From positions 944,233 through 998,103 of the forward strand of contig NW_006767437.1 of NCBI RefSeq assembly GCF_000264995.1: 53,871 nt of DNA, given 5' to 3'. Positions 10,455 to 20,153 of this stretch are shown piece by piece. Within the stretch, counting starts at the first letter, position 1; the number at the start of each line of letters is the position of its first letter. This DNA comes from Punctularia strigosozonata HHB-11173 SS5 (taxonomy: Eukaryota > Basidiomycota > Agaricomycetes > Corticiales > Punctulariaceae). A program made the position numbers and the translations under genes. The notes beneath the pieces are model-generated. The model searched no databases and was not told where the DNA came from. It saw only the letters and a list, made by a program, of their open reading frames with translations.

Positions 10455-11031
10455 CTCTGTAAGGCAGATGGGGCTGGCGATCTTGCAGAACGAGGTCACG
10501 GAGAACGGAGAACGGATTTAAAGTCCCTGGCTTTATGCCCCTCGTCCGCTATTGTCTCGTGAACCGTGGCCATGCTTTGTGGCAAACCACAATGCAATGG
10601 TCTGTGCATTGGCCATCATCATTCCAAAATAGTAACCGGTCAACATTTTAATTTCGTGCCTCACCCGACAATCGCATTGCTTCACTGGGCGGTATATATA
10701 CATGTTACATGCATGTATGAAAAGCAACAAAATCTCCCGACACAGGGAATCGAACTGATCGTTTGCATGAAGCTTTCTTTGCACCGTACGAGTAACAGCG
10801 TCAACGACTATGATTGTTCGAGCCGTGATACAAAGTTGAGTGCCGAGAAGTAGCTTCTCGCTCACGCACGTCACTGGCATGACACTTGTGACTTGACATG
10901 TCATTAAACGGCCCCTGAATATGAAAAGCTCCCCGGAGAGCGTTTCCAGCGCAAATACAGCCTTGTAGCAGGTCTCCCGACTTCCAGGAAGTTGCGGAGA
11001 ATGTACAACTGCGATCAGACACCAAAACGAA
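10455..11031. other. Gap between F-box-like gene and tRNA
   Basis: Holds the promoter side of the minus-strand F-box-like gene and a tRNA-like remnant (10735-10770). No protein-coding signal recognised. Confidence 0.5.
10735..10770 (-). pseudogene. tRNA 3'-half remnant
   Basis: Read on the minus strand, it shows a T-arm-like AGTTCGATTCCC (B-box consensus GGTTCGANTCC with one change) followed by a CTGTGTCGGGA acceptor-like end. It resembles the 3' half of the real tRNA-Glu 260 bp away. No matching 5' acceptor strand or D arm lies upstream, so it is a fragment, possibly a tRNA relic or the head of a tRNA-derived SINE. Confidence 0.4.
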
Positions 11032-11134
11032 TTCCGACACGGGGAATCGAACCCCGGGCTATCGCGCACGTGATTCATTGAATCTCATTGAATCCCATGA
11101 GAGGCGATAATGTTAGCCACTACACCATATCGGA
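11032..11134 (-). tRNA. tRNA-Glu (anticodon CTC) with a 31-nt intron
   Basis: The mature sequence folds as a full cloverleaf. Acceptor TCCGATA pairs with TGTCGGA. The D arm has GGTGTAGTGGCTA (A box). The anticodon stem ATCGC/GCGAT carries loop C-T-CTC-A-C. The T arm is CCGGGGTTCGATTCCCCG (B box), with discriminator A. The intron sits between positions 37 and 38, the standard nuclear tRNA site, and is 31 nt long, leaving a 72-nt mature tRNA. The intron contains a direct tandem copy of GATTCAATGA. This tRNA reads GAG (Glu) codons and would need the tRNA splicing endonuclease. Confidence 0.95.
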
Positions 11135-11273
11135 CCTGTATCGAAGTGCAAAGCTAATAAATATATCCAAAACATTATGCAGCGGCTGGCATGGTGTCAC
11201 CGCCCGACGCCTCTTGACCATTAACGCCTTGAAGGCGGCCTTGGGCAAGGCTCACATACACTGTGGTCGAATC

Positions 11274-12027
11274 ATGCCTGAATTTGAAGAGTTTTCTACT
11301 TGGGTTGCCGACGCCGACGGCGCAAAACTGCCAGAATTTGTTGTCGAGTCCACAGGCACACAAATTACATGCTGGATCCCATCGAAATCCGGTCAGGTAC
11401 GTCCGAATAACGAATATATATCCACTGACTTGTGACGATGAGTGCACATCTACATTGAAGAGATTCGCAATCCACTGGCGAGACGCCAAATGCAGCACGG
11501 CAACCCGAGGCAGGGTGTCCGTCGACGGCTTCACCTGCCCGTCTAGAATCATATTGCGCGATCTGCAAAGCATGAAAAGTGGCGGTCGGGAATGCTGCGA
11601 GGGTGTTCGAACGTCAGTGTCCACACTGCGGATGTTTGAGTTCTCGACGCTCGAACTTACCGGTTAGACTCCGATTCCATGAGTGCATCGACTTAGTCAA
11701 ATGCGAGCTCATATGTGCATGCTGCAGACGATGATTCCCTGATGGACTTGGGTATCGAGGCACAGCTCGGCGAGATCACCCTGGAGATAGACAGTCAACA
11801 TTTTGCGGAAGAAGAAACCGGAAGCATTTCCTGTCGAGGTGCCAGGTTCACGCTCGGAGGGCATCGCGTAAGGTACTTCCGTACGGACCGTTTCTATTCA
11901 TCCAACTTACTACCCCAGTTTTACTGGAGACCAACGATGTTCTCGCCCCAACTATGTCGAATGCCACCCTCTCGATGACAAGCCACTTGTTACCTTCGTC
12001 TTTCATTATCGACCCCTCATAGCATGA
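11274..12027 (+). CDS. DUF7918 family protein, copy 1 (192 aa)
   Basis: Four exons: 11274-11396, 11461-11662, 11728-11872 and 11919-12027, all in phase. It starts with MPEFEEFSTWVADADGAKL and LPEFVVES...CWIPSKSGQ, the N-terminal signature of the DUF7918 family, common in agaricomycetes. The third exon opens with DDDSLMDLGIEAQLGEITLEI. The last exon ends with PLVTFVFHYRPLIA, the family's conserved beta-strand end. The disordered C-terminal tail with a VIDLT-type end, seen in the copy at 36663-37794, is missing, so this is a short form. The domain's function is not established. The intron just before DDDSL is at the same place and phase in all three DUF7918 genes of this window, so they are paralogs. 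Confidence 0.85.
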
Positions 12028-12178
12028 ATCATCCACGCGCTGTGTGAGTGTCGCAGCGTTCAAGCAACCCGCAACCCGCAGTGTCATTCACATGTTCAGG
12101 TGGAGAAATGTTCTTTGTTATTCTTTGCAGAAGCAGCTTGCATTCCATCCTGCTGATTGATAACGTATCATGACCTGA

Positions 12179-12889
12179 TTATGCCTCGAGCAACTTGGCG
12201 ACTTCAGCGTCGATAGCGGCCGGCGACGTCGTGGACGCCCAACGATGGACAACGTTCCCGTTCTTGTCGATCAGAAACTTCTCAAAATTCCACTGCACCA
12301 AACAACAAAGAGGTCAACGCTATAGCTCCAACGCGGTCGGAAGGAGGAAGATCGTACCTTGATCCGGGTAAGGCCCAACAGGCCTGACTTCTGCCCCTTC
12401 AGCCACTTGTACACCTCGTTCGTGTTGTCGCCGTTCACGTCCGACTTCTTCATGAGCGGGAAGGTGACGCCGTGGTTGAGCGTGCAGAATTGGCTGATAG
12501 CGGCGTCGTCTCCGGGCTCTTGTCCGCCGAACTGCATACAGCAGTGAGGTGCTATCCGAGTCAACGTATAGACAGCAACATACCTGATTGCAAGGGAAGC
12601 CGAGGATGATGAAGCCCTTGTCCTTGTACTTATCGTAGAGCTCCTGGAGACCTGCACGAACGTTAGGATATCAATCGCGATATGCTCGTTGATGGGATGC
12701 GACCTTTGTATTGCGGCGTGAAACCGCTAGACCATCCGATCGTCAGATATCGAGCTGAGGATGAACGAGCGAACGAACGGCTCACCATTGCGAGGCAACG
12801 TTAACAATCAGAACGACCTTGCCCTTCAAATCCGCAAAATCGTACACCTTTCCTCCAGGAAGCTCAGCCTTTAAATCGTAGAATCCCAT
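12179..12889 (-). CDS. Glutathione peroxidase (thiol peroxidase type), 160 aa
   Basis: Five exons: 12889-12786, 12726-12704, 12651-12584, 12531-12358 and 12292-12179. Reduces H2O2 and lipid hydroperoxides; fungal enzymes of this type use thioredoxin and act as peroxide sensors (yeast Hyr1/Gpx3). All motifs are present: VNVASQCGFTPQY with peroxidatic C35 (its codon is split by intron 1), [13 protein letters not shown] with Q69, resolving C81, and WNFEKFLID with W124 and N125. Length and residue positions match yeast Gpx3 within one residue. The frame is open for 96 more codons upstream to an ATG at 13177. That extension is Arg/Ser-rich with no acidic bias and ends RSFATSSESA, like a mitochondrial presequence. 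It also contains a TATA box, so the short form is the safer start and a long mitochondrial form is possible. Confidence 0.95.
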
Positions 12890-13087
12890 AGCGGACTCAG
12901 AGGACGTAGCAAACGATCGTGGCGAAGGCGTGGAGAGGTGGTATGCGTTCAATTGCGGTCGCCGGGTATCTAACCGGGTGGATGGGCGTGAGGTGCGAGC
13001 ACGCGAATCGTCTCGAGGGTGTGAAAGACCGGTGCAGATTGGGCGCGCAGCGAACGACGATTGCAACTGCCATCCCGCTGACCGTGC

Positions 13088-13094
13088 CTTTATA
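13088..13094 (-). promoter_or_regulatory. TATA box for the short glutathione peroxidase transcript
   Basis: On the minus strand CTATAAAGG lies about 200 nt upstream of the ATG at 12889. A start of transcription 30 nt downstream would exclude the upstream in-frame ATG at 13177. This supports the 160-aa cytosolic form; it does not exclude a longer transcript. Confidence 0.45.
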
Positions 13095-13429
13095 GGCGAC
13101 TGCAAGAGCACTGAATAACGAGAAATAGCATATTTCGCCCCCAGACGTGCGACCTTGTCAGCTCGAACGATGGACATACGGGGACTACACGTGACCAGGA
13201 GGTGAGTCTGACGGAGCAGGGCAGAACGTCTCAGCAGAGCCGGTTCTCCCGAGCCCGGTAAACACGAGGAGAGACGAGGCGATGATCGACAGCACTTGGC
13301 AAATGTGCATCATCTTATATAACGTGTCGGTGCCCTCGCGCCTGGGTGATATAAGTACGGATGACACTGGCATGTACAACCTCCGCGCAAAATATGCTTT
13401 TGCGCGTACAGAAACTCCCCTCGAGAACG

Positions 13430-16400
13430 TCAAAAACATAGAGAAGTGACGATAGTAGACGCATCGCGTATGATAGCTCGAAACTGTGTTAAATAGCGCC
13501 GGGAGGCAGCACTCTTGAGTTCCGCAGCGAGCATTTGCAGGACTCGACCGTAGCGCTGCGGTTTTCGGGACAACACCGCGTGGAAGGCGTGGGTGCCCAA
13601 CCTGGCATATTCGTAAGCGATCCGGTGCAAGACTTGCTGGCTTTCTGAATCTCTTACCAGATGACGATAGACGATCTGATATCGCTTTTAGCCCCGCTGT
13701 TTTTTGCAACCTCACAGGATGCCCGGCTCCGGATAAGGCAATAAGTATGGCGGACGATTTGCCTCACGGTATCTAAAAGACGTGTCAGTCAGAAAACAAG
13801 GCACGAGTGAATACAGATAACGTACTGTATAGGAAAGTCTGATTTCTGAAACCATCCTTGCCCCACTCGTGGAGGTAGTGGTGCATCTTCATGGCTGCCA
13901 GTAGATAGTTCTGATAGACATTGAAGTAGACGGTGTTCAAGCCGTTATGATCTGTGTCGCAGAAGATAATATGACTGCGATGCTTGACCAACCTGATGAA
14001 CATGGCATTAGAGTCAGAGTCAGATGGGAAGAAGACGCTTTTCACGTACTGAAGCATCTTTTGCTGAAATGCAACTCCGGGTTGACGACCGTAGCTAACC
14101 GTCAGCGAATCGCGAAGGTCTGCGAAAGTGACACGGAGGTTGGCCTAAGTCGTCGCTTCCACGGTATGAGCATCACCTACATCTCTCGTGAAAGCGGCTG
14201 TAGTCAACGTTCACCGCGAGGCTAAGCATATCTATCCTGTAGCCACACCACGGAAAAGCTGCATGGGCATTAACACGACCTTAGCTGGCTTTCTCTTTGC
14301 ACTTTCCTCGCAATAGGCCTACCTTTCTGAAGCGGTGCCACCGTGCTCGCCAGGTCTGGTCCATGGTCAAAGTTCGCAAGAGTCTTATCCTTCGAAATAA
14401 AGCATCCATACTCGGGGTGACCTGTGGACCATCAGCCCATGCACGTCCCCAATGGAGGGACAACACACCTTTCGTCATCATCGCTAACCATGCACGTGCT
14501 TTCGTGACGTCCGTAGTGATGAAGAGATAATCATCAATGAGCCGCATGAGGAGCTGCTTACGAGAGGTTAGCACCTTATATTGTCCTCGACTCATGCATC
14601 CTACGTTATTGGAATCCTGATGGAAACCGGGGTGGTTGCGTTCCAAGTCGCCGTAGAAGAAAGAACAGAGTATGGCCGACAAGATTGATCCTTGGGGTAT
14701 ACCGACCATTTGACGGTAGTATTCGTTGCCTATCTGAAGCCGCGATAAACCTGCTTTTCCCGACGGACAGCGTAAGGTAACGCCCACCTTGACCAGATTC
14801 TCCGTGACGTGCTCCTCCAGTAACGCTAGTATGTCGTGCGTCTTCTCGTACGAGTATTGGACCTGATCCACGAAGATGGTATGCTTGAAAGCCGTAGCCA
14901 TTTCCCTGGCCTGGGCGAGAAAATGCGGGTGCTCGTCTACAAAAGCTTTATGAGCGCGCTCAATACGTGCATATAAATGCAACGATTCCGTACCTTCAGG
15001 AATGGCCTTTTTCTTGTACATCCTCCGGATTTTACGGCCGACCTTTGATATGTGCCCGTATCGCTGTATCATATATGCATCCTAATGCCAATCAGTCGAA
15101 ACGTAACTCGGAATCTCGCGATGAGCTATGTTCACCTCTGTGACGATATGCTTCAAAATGCTCAGAAGGCGACCCTGCTCAATGGTATCGAAGCACGCTT
15201 GTACGTCCACCTTCACGAAATATAGCTGCGGCCTATATGCGGCAGTAAGAAGTCTGAAAGATTGACAGTTTGCATGATTGTGGTACTTACAGTTTACCAG
15301 CTGCACTGTTTTCCAGCAATCGAGCCTTGTAGGCCTTCAACCTCGGATATATGTCGTTCGAGCCGAAGACGGACGCGCCCAACAGATCCGGTTTGTTCAC
15401 CTGGATATTCGTCAACCTCTAAGCTGTATCTGCCGCTGGGAGTGTCTCGCCTTTTCGAAGCCCAGGATCTGGAAAGCCGCTTGTAGCATATGGTTGATGG
15501 ATTCGGCCGGTCTTGATGACTGCCATGTGCATTATTAGCTAGAGTGGGTAGGACAGCGAGGGAAAGTTGCGCACTGGTCCAGCAGGTTGCCGCCTTCTGA
15601 GATTGACGATCGGACGCACTCCCGTCTCCTTCGGAAGAAGACGTACGAATGAGAATCCCAGACGACGTTGACGCAGAAGCTGCTCCGCATCGTGCTACGG
15701 TACAAATCAGAGTCAGGATCTCGGAGTAGGGAGAGAACGTACGCGATCCAGGCGCTGGAAGGTCGACGATGTCAACCTATCGACGAGCGGCTTGGACAAA
15801 GTTTCCCAGTCATCATGCCGGAAATAGAGTACTTTGTTGCGGAACACGGAGGAGTCAGTAACGTGGAATGTTGTCTGCAGGCTATTGAGTAACGATGTTC
15901 CAGATGCAGACAACGGTGCCTCACCTTCAGCAGTGTCAGCAGGAAGGAGTCGAAGAACCAGAACATGAAATCTTCGAGGAGCTCGCGCTGCTTCAAAGAG
16001 TCGGTGAGCGCTATACCGCTCTTAACCTTGGCTTTCTTCGGCTTCCCGTGAGACCCTTGAAGCCATCCGCAGTCCGAAGTATTCAAGTTCTGAATGACGT
16101 TATGGAGCGTGAAGGTCTCGTAGCGTCGTCCAGCGATGAAGCGCTTGATATCTCGAAGGAGGGGTAAAAAATACGATCGGTTCACATTCAAACGTGCTCT
16201 TACTCGCTTCGACTACTTTAAAGTTGTCCGCCGATCCCCAGAACGGGCCTGGTATCACTGCTTTCGTGACGAGGATGACATATCGGAAAACCTGATCGTG
16301 CGTCATCGTTCGGACTCTCTCATGGGCGGCTGCCGTCATGCAGAATACGCACTTCGTGGTGGTTGCACTCAAAGTCCGCGAACCGAGGCTTCTGCTTGAC

Positions 16401-18237
16401 CTGTTTCTCCGCCTGTGTCAGCCCGGTCGCCAAGATCGTCCGCCCTTCAGAGTCGACCGAGGTGTCGTTGTCCGACGCTTGCGATTGCAGCTGAATCGAG
16501 CTCTCGGATAGAAGTTCCTGCATTGCGCTGAATCGGTCTGGTGCCGAGGGGTCAAAGTAGTCCATAATCTCTTACCAGGATAACGGAGCTATCTAGAGGA
16601 GGTTTATTATCCCCGCGATCAAGCTGCTAATCATGTCAACACAGGGTCATGCTATATCCTTCCTATTCACGCACTTTCGATGGGCATGCTTTATCACGCA
16701 GAGCTTTGTACGCGCACTTCCCGTGCCGCCAAATCATCTTCTCCAGAAGATCGAGGGCGGGCTTCACTCTTTGAGGTGTCTTGCATGGTCCTTTCAGCTA
16801 ATGCGGGCATGAGGGCGGCTCGGATGCGTCCGTGAGTCAATTTACCTACCCGGATTTCTTCCTCTCGGTTCGACCATTTTGCCCGCTTATTGCTCGCTTC
16901 TCCGATGCCATATTCGACGGTGGACGAGAAGGGAGAAGACAGCCCGTACTGCCTAGCGAAAACGTATTTCGACAGATGTCTCGCGTTCGCTGCTTGTTCT
17001 TTGGGATCAGGGTCAATCCACTGCTCAGGCGGTATGCTGTCTCGACGAAAGAAGCTCGGTTGGATTCGATTCAGAATATCTATCGATGAAGGTCATCGCT
17101 TCACAGTAAGCAGCAAGATGGGAGGGAACCTTACGTTGAGGTGACAGTCCCACGCATATCCGTTGGGTATTTGGGACGAATACCAGTCGCGCATAAAAGA
17201 GGCTGGCCCGGTGGAAAGATATATCGGCAGGTGTATGGCTGAGAGGGCAATAGTATGATCAGGTTACGCGGCAAGCTTTGAAAGTTATTCGCACCGTAGC
17301 ACGGTGGTTCTATTGACCGCCCGGAATGAACCAGCAAAGGCAGACGACGTTGAACGGCTGAGGGTAAGCCGTCGTCGCTTGGCCGGTTGATGCTCCATTG
17401 GATCCATTTCCGGGTCCGCTTTCCTCTTACACGAGATCATACCGCCGTCCGAGATATGCTCATGACTATTCTTGGGAAGTGCCTGGGGACGGTTAGCGTT
17501 GTTTGTTGTCAGAGCAGGTGCCTTGCGGTGGACGAGAAAGTCGCCTGCAACTTGGCAGTAGCAGTCGTTCGGCAAAGGGACAAAGATAGACGTTTCAGTG
17601 AGAAGATGGAGCATGGCAGTGGGGCCTATCCTGCCATTCGCGGTGCTATCAGTATTCTGGAATCCTCCCGCCCAAGACGAACACTGCACCTTGCCAGAAG
17701 GAGCTCCCATTCCGGAGTCTGGAGAGCGGTAACGATGGTGTTGACGAAGAAGTTGGTGACGCTGATCCTGTTCATACCAACTTTCCCGCGTTCTGAGCGC
17801 TTAGATGCCTGCCTATGCCCCTCAGTACGGAGCAAGGCACCAGTGCGAATTACGCACGGATCGATAACCAGCAGTGATGATATTGTTCGGTCTCCCGCCA
17901 TGTTTGGCAAACAGCCGCTCCTGAGCTTTGTCTACAATCTTCAACAGCCATCGGTTATCAGTCGTGTCTTATAATCGCACTGAAGTTCGCGTACCTCTCG
18001 CATGCCCATGCCTGCAGTTTCAACGCGCAGTCTTATGGAGGTCATTGTCTCGATGCTATCGATCCCAATCAGGCCCCTGTCAAGCAGGTCCATGTAGTTG
18101 GTTGGGTCCGTGCTAGCGTTGCCCCACGCCATATCGTCTTGTACCACGATGGAGAGATACTCGCGGACACTTTTTACGACGGGGAAGTAACTGTTCAATA
18201 TATCCATTGAGATTGATTGTCTGTGTGGGTTTGCCAT
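13430..18237 (-). CDS. TERT: Telomerase reverse transcriptase, complete, 22 exons (1221 aa)
   Basis: Catalytic subunit of telomerase; copies the telomerase RNA template onto chromosome ends in the nucleus. Exon starts: 18237, 17938, 17808, 17630, 17238, 17079, 16797, 16626, 16517, 16291, 16151, 15874, 15694, 15519, 15400, 15232, 15081, 14421, 14258, 14119, 13772, 13601. All 21 junctions keep frame (3666 nt). In order: TEN domain (TNFFVNTIVTALQTPEWELL, then AMLHLLTETSIF, residues about 115-165); basic linker (KRRR); RNA-binding domain with CP/T motifs (VFRYVILVTKAVIPGPFWGS about 485-505, NIKRFIAGRRYETF 514-526, DCGWL); motifs 1-2 (FVRLLPKETGVRPIVNL about 649-666); motif A (LYFVKVDVQACFDTI, D742); motif B' (GIPQGSILSAILCSFFYGD, G892); motif C (RLIDDYLF, D948/D949); motif D (GHPEYGCFIS, 970); motif E (FPWCGYRID, 1004); thumb with WLGTHAF. 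No catalytic residue is missing. Intron 14 (15450-15401) uses a GC donor. Exon 2/3 junction is the least certain. Confidence 0.97.
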
Positions 18238-18548
18238 GGTCTATATGCTCCTGAGCATCACCAGCCACAATACAAGTTGACAAGCAGCAGAGTCCTCGTT
18301 CGTCACGTTTTTCGGCGGAACGATGCGTCACCAATGCACGTGATCGCGTAACAGAGTCGGACGAGGCTCTGCGGACTGAGTGAATCTGTGGCTCACGGCA
18401 ATGTATACAGGTACAAAGTTAATGGAGTATGCGGTGAAATAACGAAGAGAAAATGCGAGTAGAAAAAATGAGCTCGAGTGGGAACGTCGAAGGTGAAAAT
18501 CTGCCAAGAAAAATAGGACTATGTGGCCAGCCCAGCCTTTCCCGGGCC
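18238..18548. other. Intergenic stretch upstream of TERT
   Basis: About 310 bp between the TERT start and the TPR gene stop, both minus strand. It must hold the TERT promoter and the TPR 3' UTR. No TATA box or repeat stands out, as expected for a weakly expressed gene. Confidence 0.5.
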
Positions 18549-19582
18549 CTACAACCCAGCTGCCTGGATGGCAGGAGACTTGATCTCCTCCATCTCCTCA
18601 TCCTCAGTGCTAGATGACGCCTGATTTCCGAGCAACCAGTTTTCACCTTTGTCACGCGACAGCCACCCTGTAGCAGAATCAAGGATCAGCTTCGACCGAA
18701 AGTCGACCCAGCGAAAAGCTCAGCACACGCACCTTTCATCTTCTGGTTGTGTTTCTTCTCAGCCTCCTTATCGAGCGCGCGGATACGCTTGAGCTCCGCA
18801 GACACCGCCGGCTCATCTACATGAGATCATGTTGGATTCCTACCAAACGTCTATTCCGCGAAGTTCACGTACCCGCTGGATTCTTTTTCGCCAGATCCTC
18901 CAGGATAGCTGTAGCCTTCTCGTAGTAGCCTTGCAATCCCAGCGCCTTTCCTTTCCGGAACATGGCCTTCCAGTTGTCAGGGTTCTTCTTGAGGGCCTAC
19001 GGGACGCATATCAGCCACGGTCTCCGGCGGTGATAGAGGAGAGAGGACCTGATCGGCGGTCTCAACCGCTCGTCTCCAATTCTCAGTTTTTAGGTGACAT
19101 GCAGACATATTGGCGTAGATCTTCTCCTCGAATTCATCTACCTGTCGCGACGCGATGAGGAGGCGTAACACGACGAGTGGCGGGGTTGCTCACCTCGGTC
19201 TTGGGTCTCGTTCCGTCATTGGCCCCGCCGGACATGGCATCGGTGGTATTTCTACGCGCATATGATCAGTTTATTCCGGCCCATCGGTCGTGGAACGTAT
19301 GACCGAAGTGTTTACCTGCTGATACCTTTCACGTACATGAGGGACTACTTATGGGCGTTGGCACCACCGAACCGCAACTGATAATTGAGATATATTCACC
19401 TGATGATAGTGTACCAGTGCTGTTTGCCAGGTCAAAATCGCCTTCGATCGGCAACGGAAGGAGCGCTTCGACTCACCTCCTCTCGCATCTCCCGCCTTGA
19501 ATGCTTGGTCGCCCTGATCCTTCAATTTCTGTGCGGTCTCGATTTTCACGCGAACATCCTCCGGCCAGTTTGCTGTAGACAT
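18549..19582 (-). CDS. Tetratricopeptide (TPR) repeat protein, 8 exons (210 aa)
   Basis: Exons 19582-19477, 19419-19400, 19344-19316, 19251-19194, 19141-19049, 18996-18873, 18816-18733 and 18667-18549; two are only 20 and 29 nt. All phases agree. Three TPR-like helix pairs: residues about 14-55 (KLKDQGDQAFKAGD, ALVHYHQSLMYVKGI), about 79-110 (EFEEKIYANMSACHLKTENW, RAVETADQAL) and about 112-145 (NPDNWKAMFRKGKALGLQGY, EKATAILEDLAKKNP). A charged helix and an acidic tail follow, ending GWLSRDKGENW...EDEEMEEIKSPAIQAAGL. TPR pairs 2-3 resemble the Hsp90/Hsp70-tail binding clamp of TTC4/TTC9-like and FKBP-type co-chaperones. A co-chaperone role is inference. Transcribed away from the gene at 19752. 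Confidence 0.85.
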
Positions 19583-19751
19583 GCCGTATGCTTGAGCTCC
19601 AGAAAGCTGAGAGGTGTATGGACGATGTACAAGTGATTGAAAGACCTGTGTGGCTTGCGCTCAGTCCCGGCAGTGGCGTGAACGGATAGCTCGGCAAACT
19701 CCGTCTGATTCCCTCTCACCCAACCGCGACCTTGCAGCCGGACATTCCACC
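19583..19751. promoter_or_regulatory. Compact bidirectional promoter (168 bp)
   Basis: Only 169 bp separate the ATGs of the TPR gene (-) and the small mitochondrial-type gene (+). Both promoters and both 5' UTRs must share it, so the two genes are likely co-regulated. Confidence 0.5.
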
Positions 19752-20153
19752 ATGTCCGCCTCCCCCTCCTCACAAAACAAGGAGGCGCTGAAGAGCGCCG
19801 TCGGCTTCAGCCTGTTTGGCCTCGCCACTCGCTTCTGGCAACTCGGGATTCAAAAACGACCACTCATGCACTGTCCGTGTTTTCATCCTTCTCCTCGCCC
19901 GGCAACCACCTAGCTGACCCTCGCTTTCTTTGGCACGTCCACAGACCCGGCAGCGCACGCGGCATACATGGGCGTCTTTGGCGTGATCGGGTACTACGTC
20001 TACCACGGCGACCAGCGCGTGCAGGAGCTCATCCGCGAGAAGCGTGCGGAGATTGCGGAACGGCGCGCAGCGCGAGCGCAACAGCAAGCGGACGCGGAGT
20101 TATACCGCATCGAGGCGCAGAGGCAGGCATCGGAGACGGGTATCGGGATATAA
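19752..20153 (+). CDS. Small membrane protein, possible complex I accessory subunit (109 aa)
   Basis: Two exons (19752-19872, 19945-20153) with a 72-nt intron (GTCCGT donor, CTGAC branch). The start MSASPSSQNKEALKSAVGFS is followed by a helix, FGLATRFWQLGIQKRP, then HAAYMGVFGVIGYYVYHGD as a likely single membrane segment (about residues 43-62). The rest is a long charged helix with alternating Arg/Glu. This size and layout fit the small single-span accessory subunits of mitochondrial NADH:ubiquinone oxidoreductase. I recall similar fungal proteins annotated as a 14-kDa complex I subunit, but cannot confirm it here. Gene structure is solid; the function is tentative. Confidence 0.6.

Noticed and set aside
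16320-16565. Apparent TERT start at ATG 16563 (MDYFDPSAPDRF)
   Set aside because: It lies inside a 58-nt intron (16575-16518). Exons upstream carry the TEN domain and join in frame, so this is not the start.
13430-18237. Telomere-type repeats near the TERT gene
   Set aside because: No TTAGGG or CCCTAA array is present anywhere in the window; TERT location says nothing about chromosome ends.
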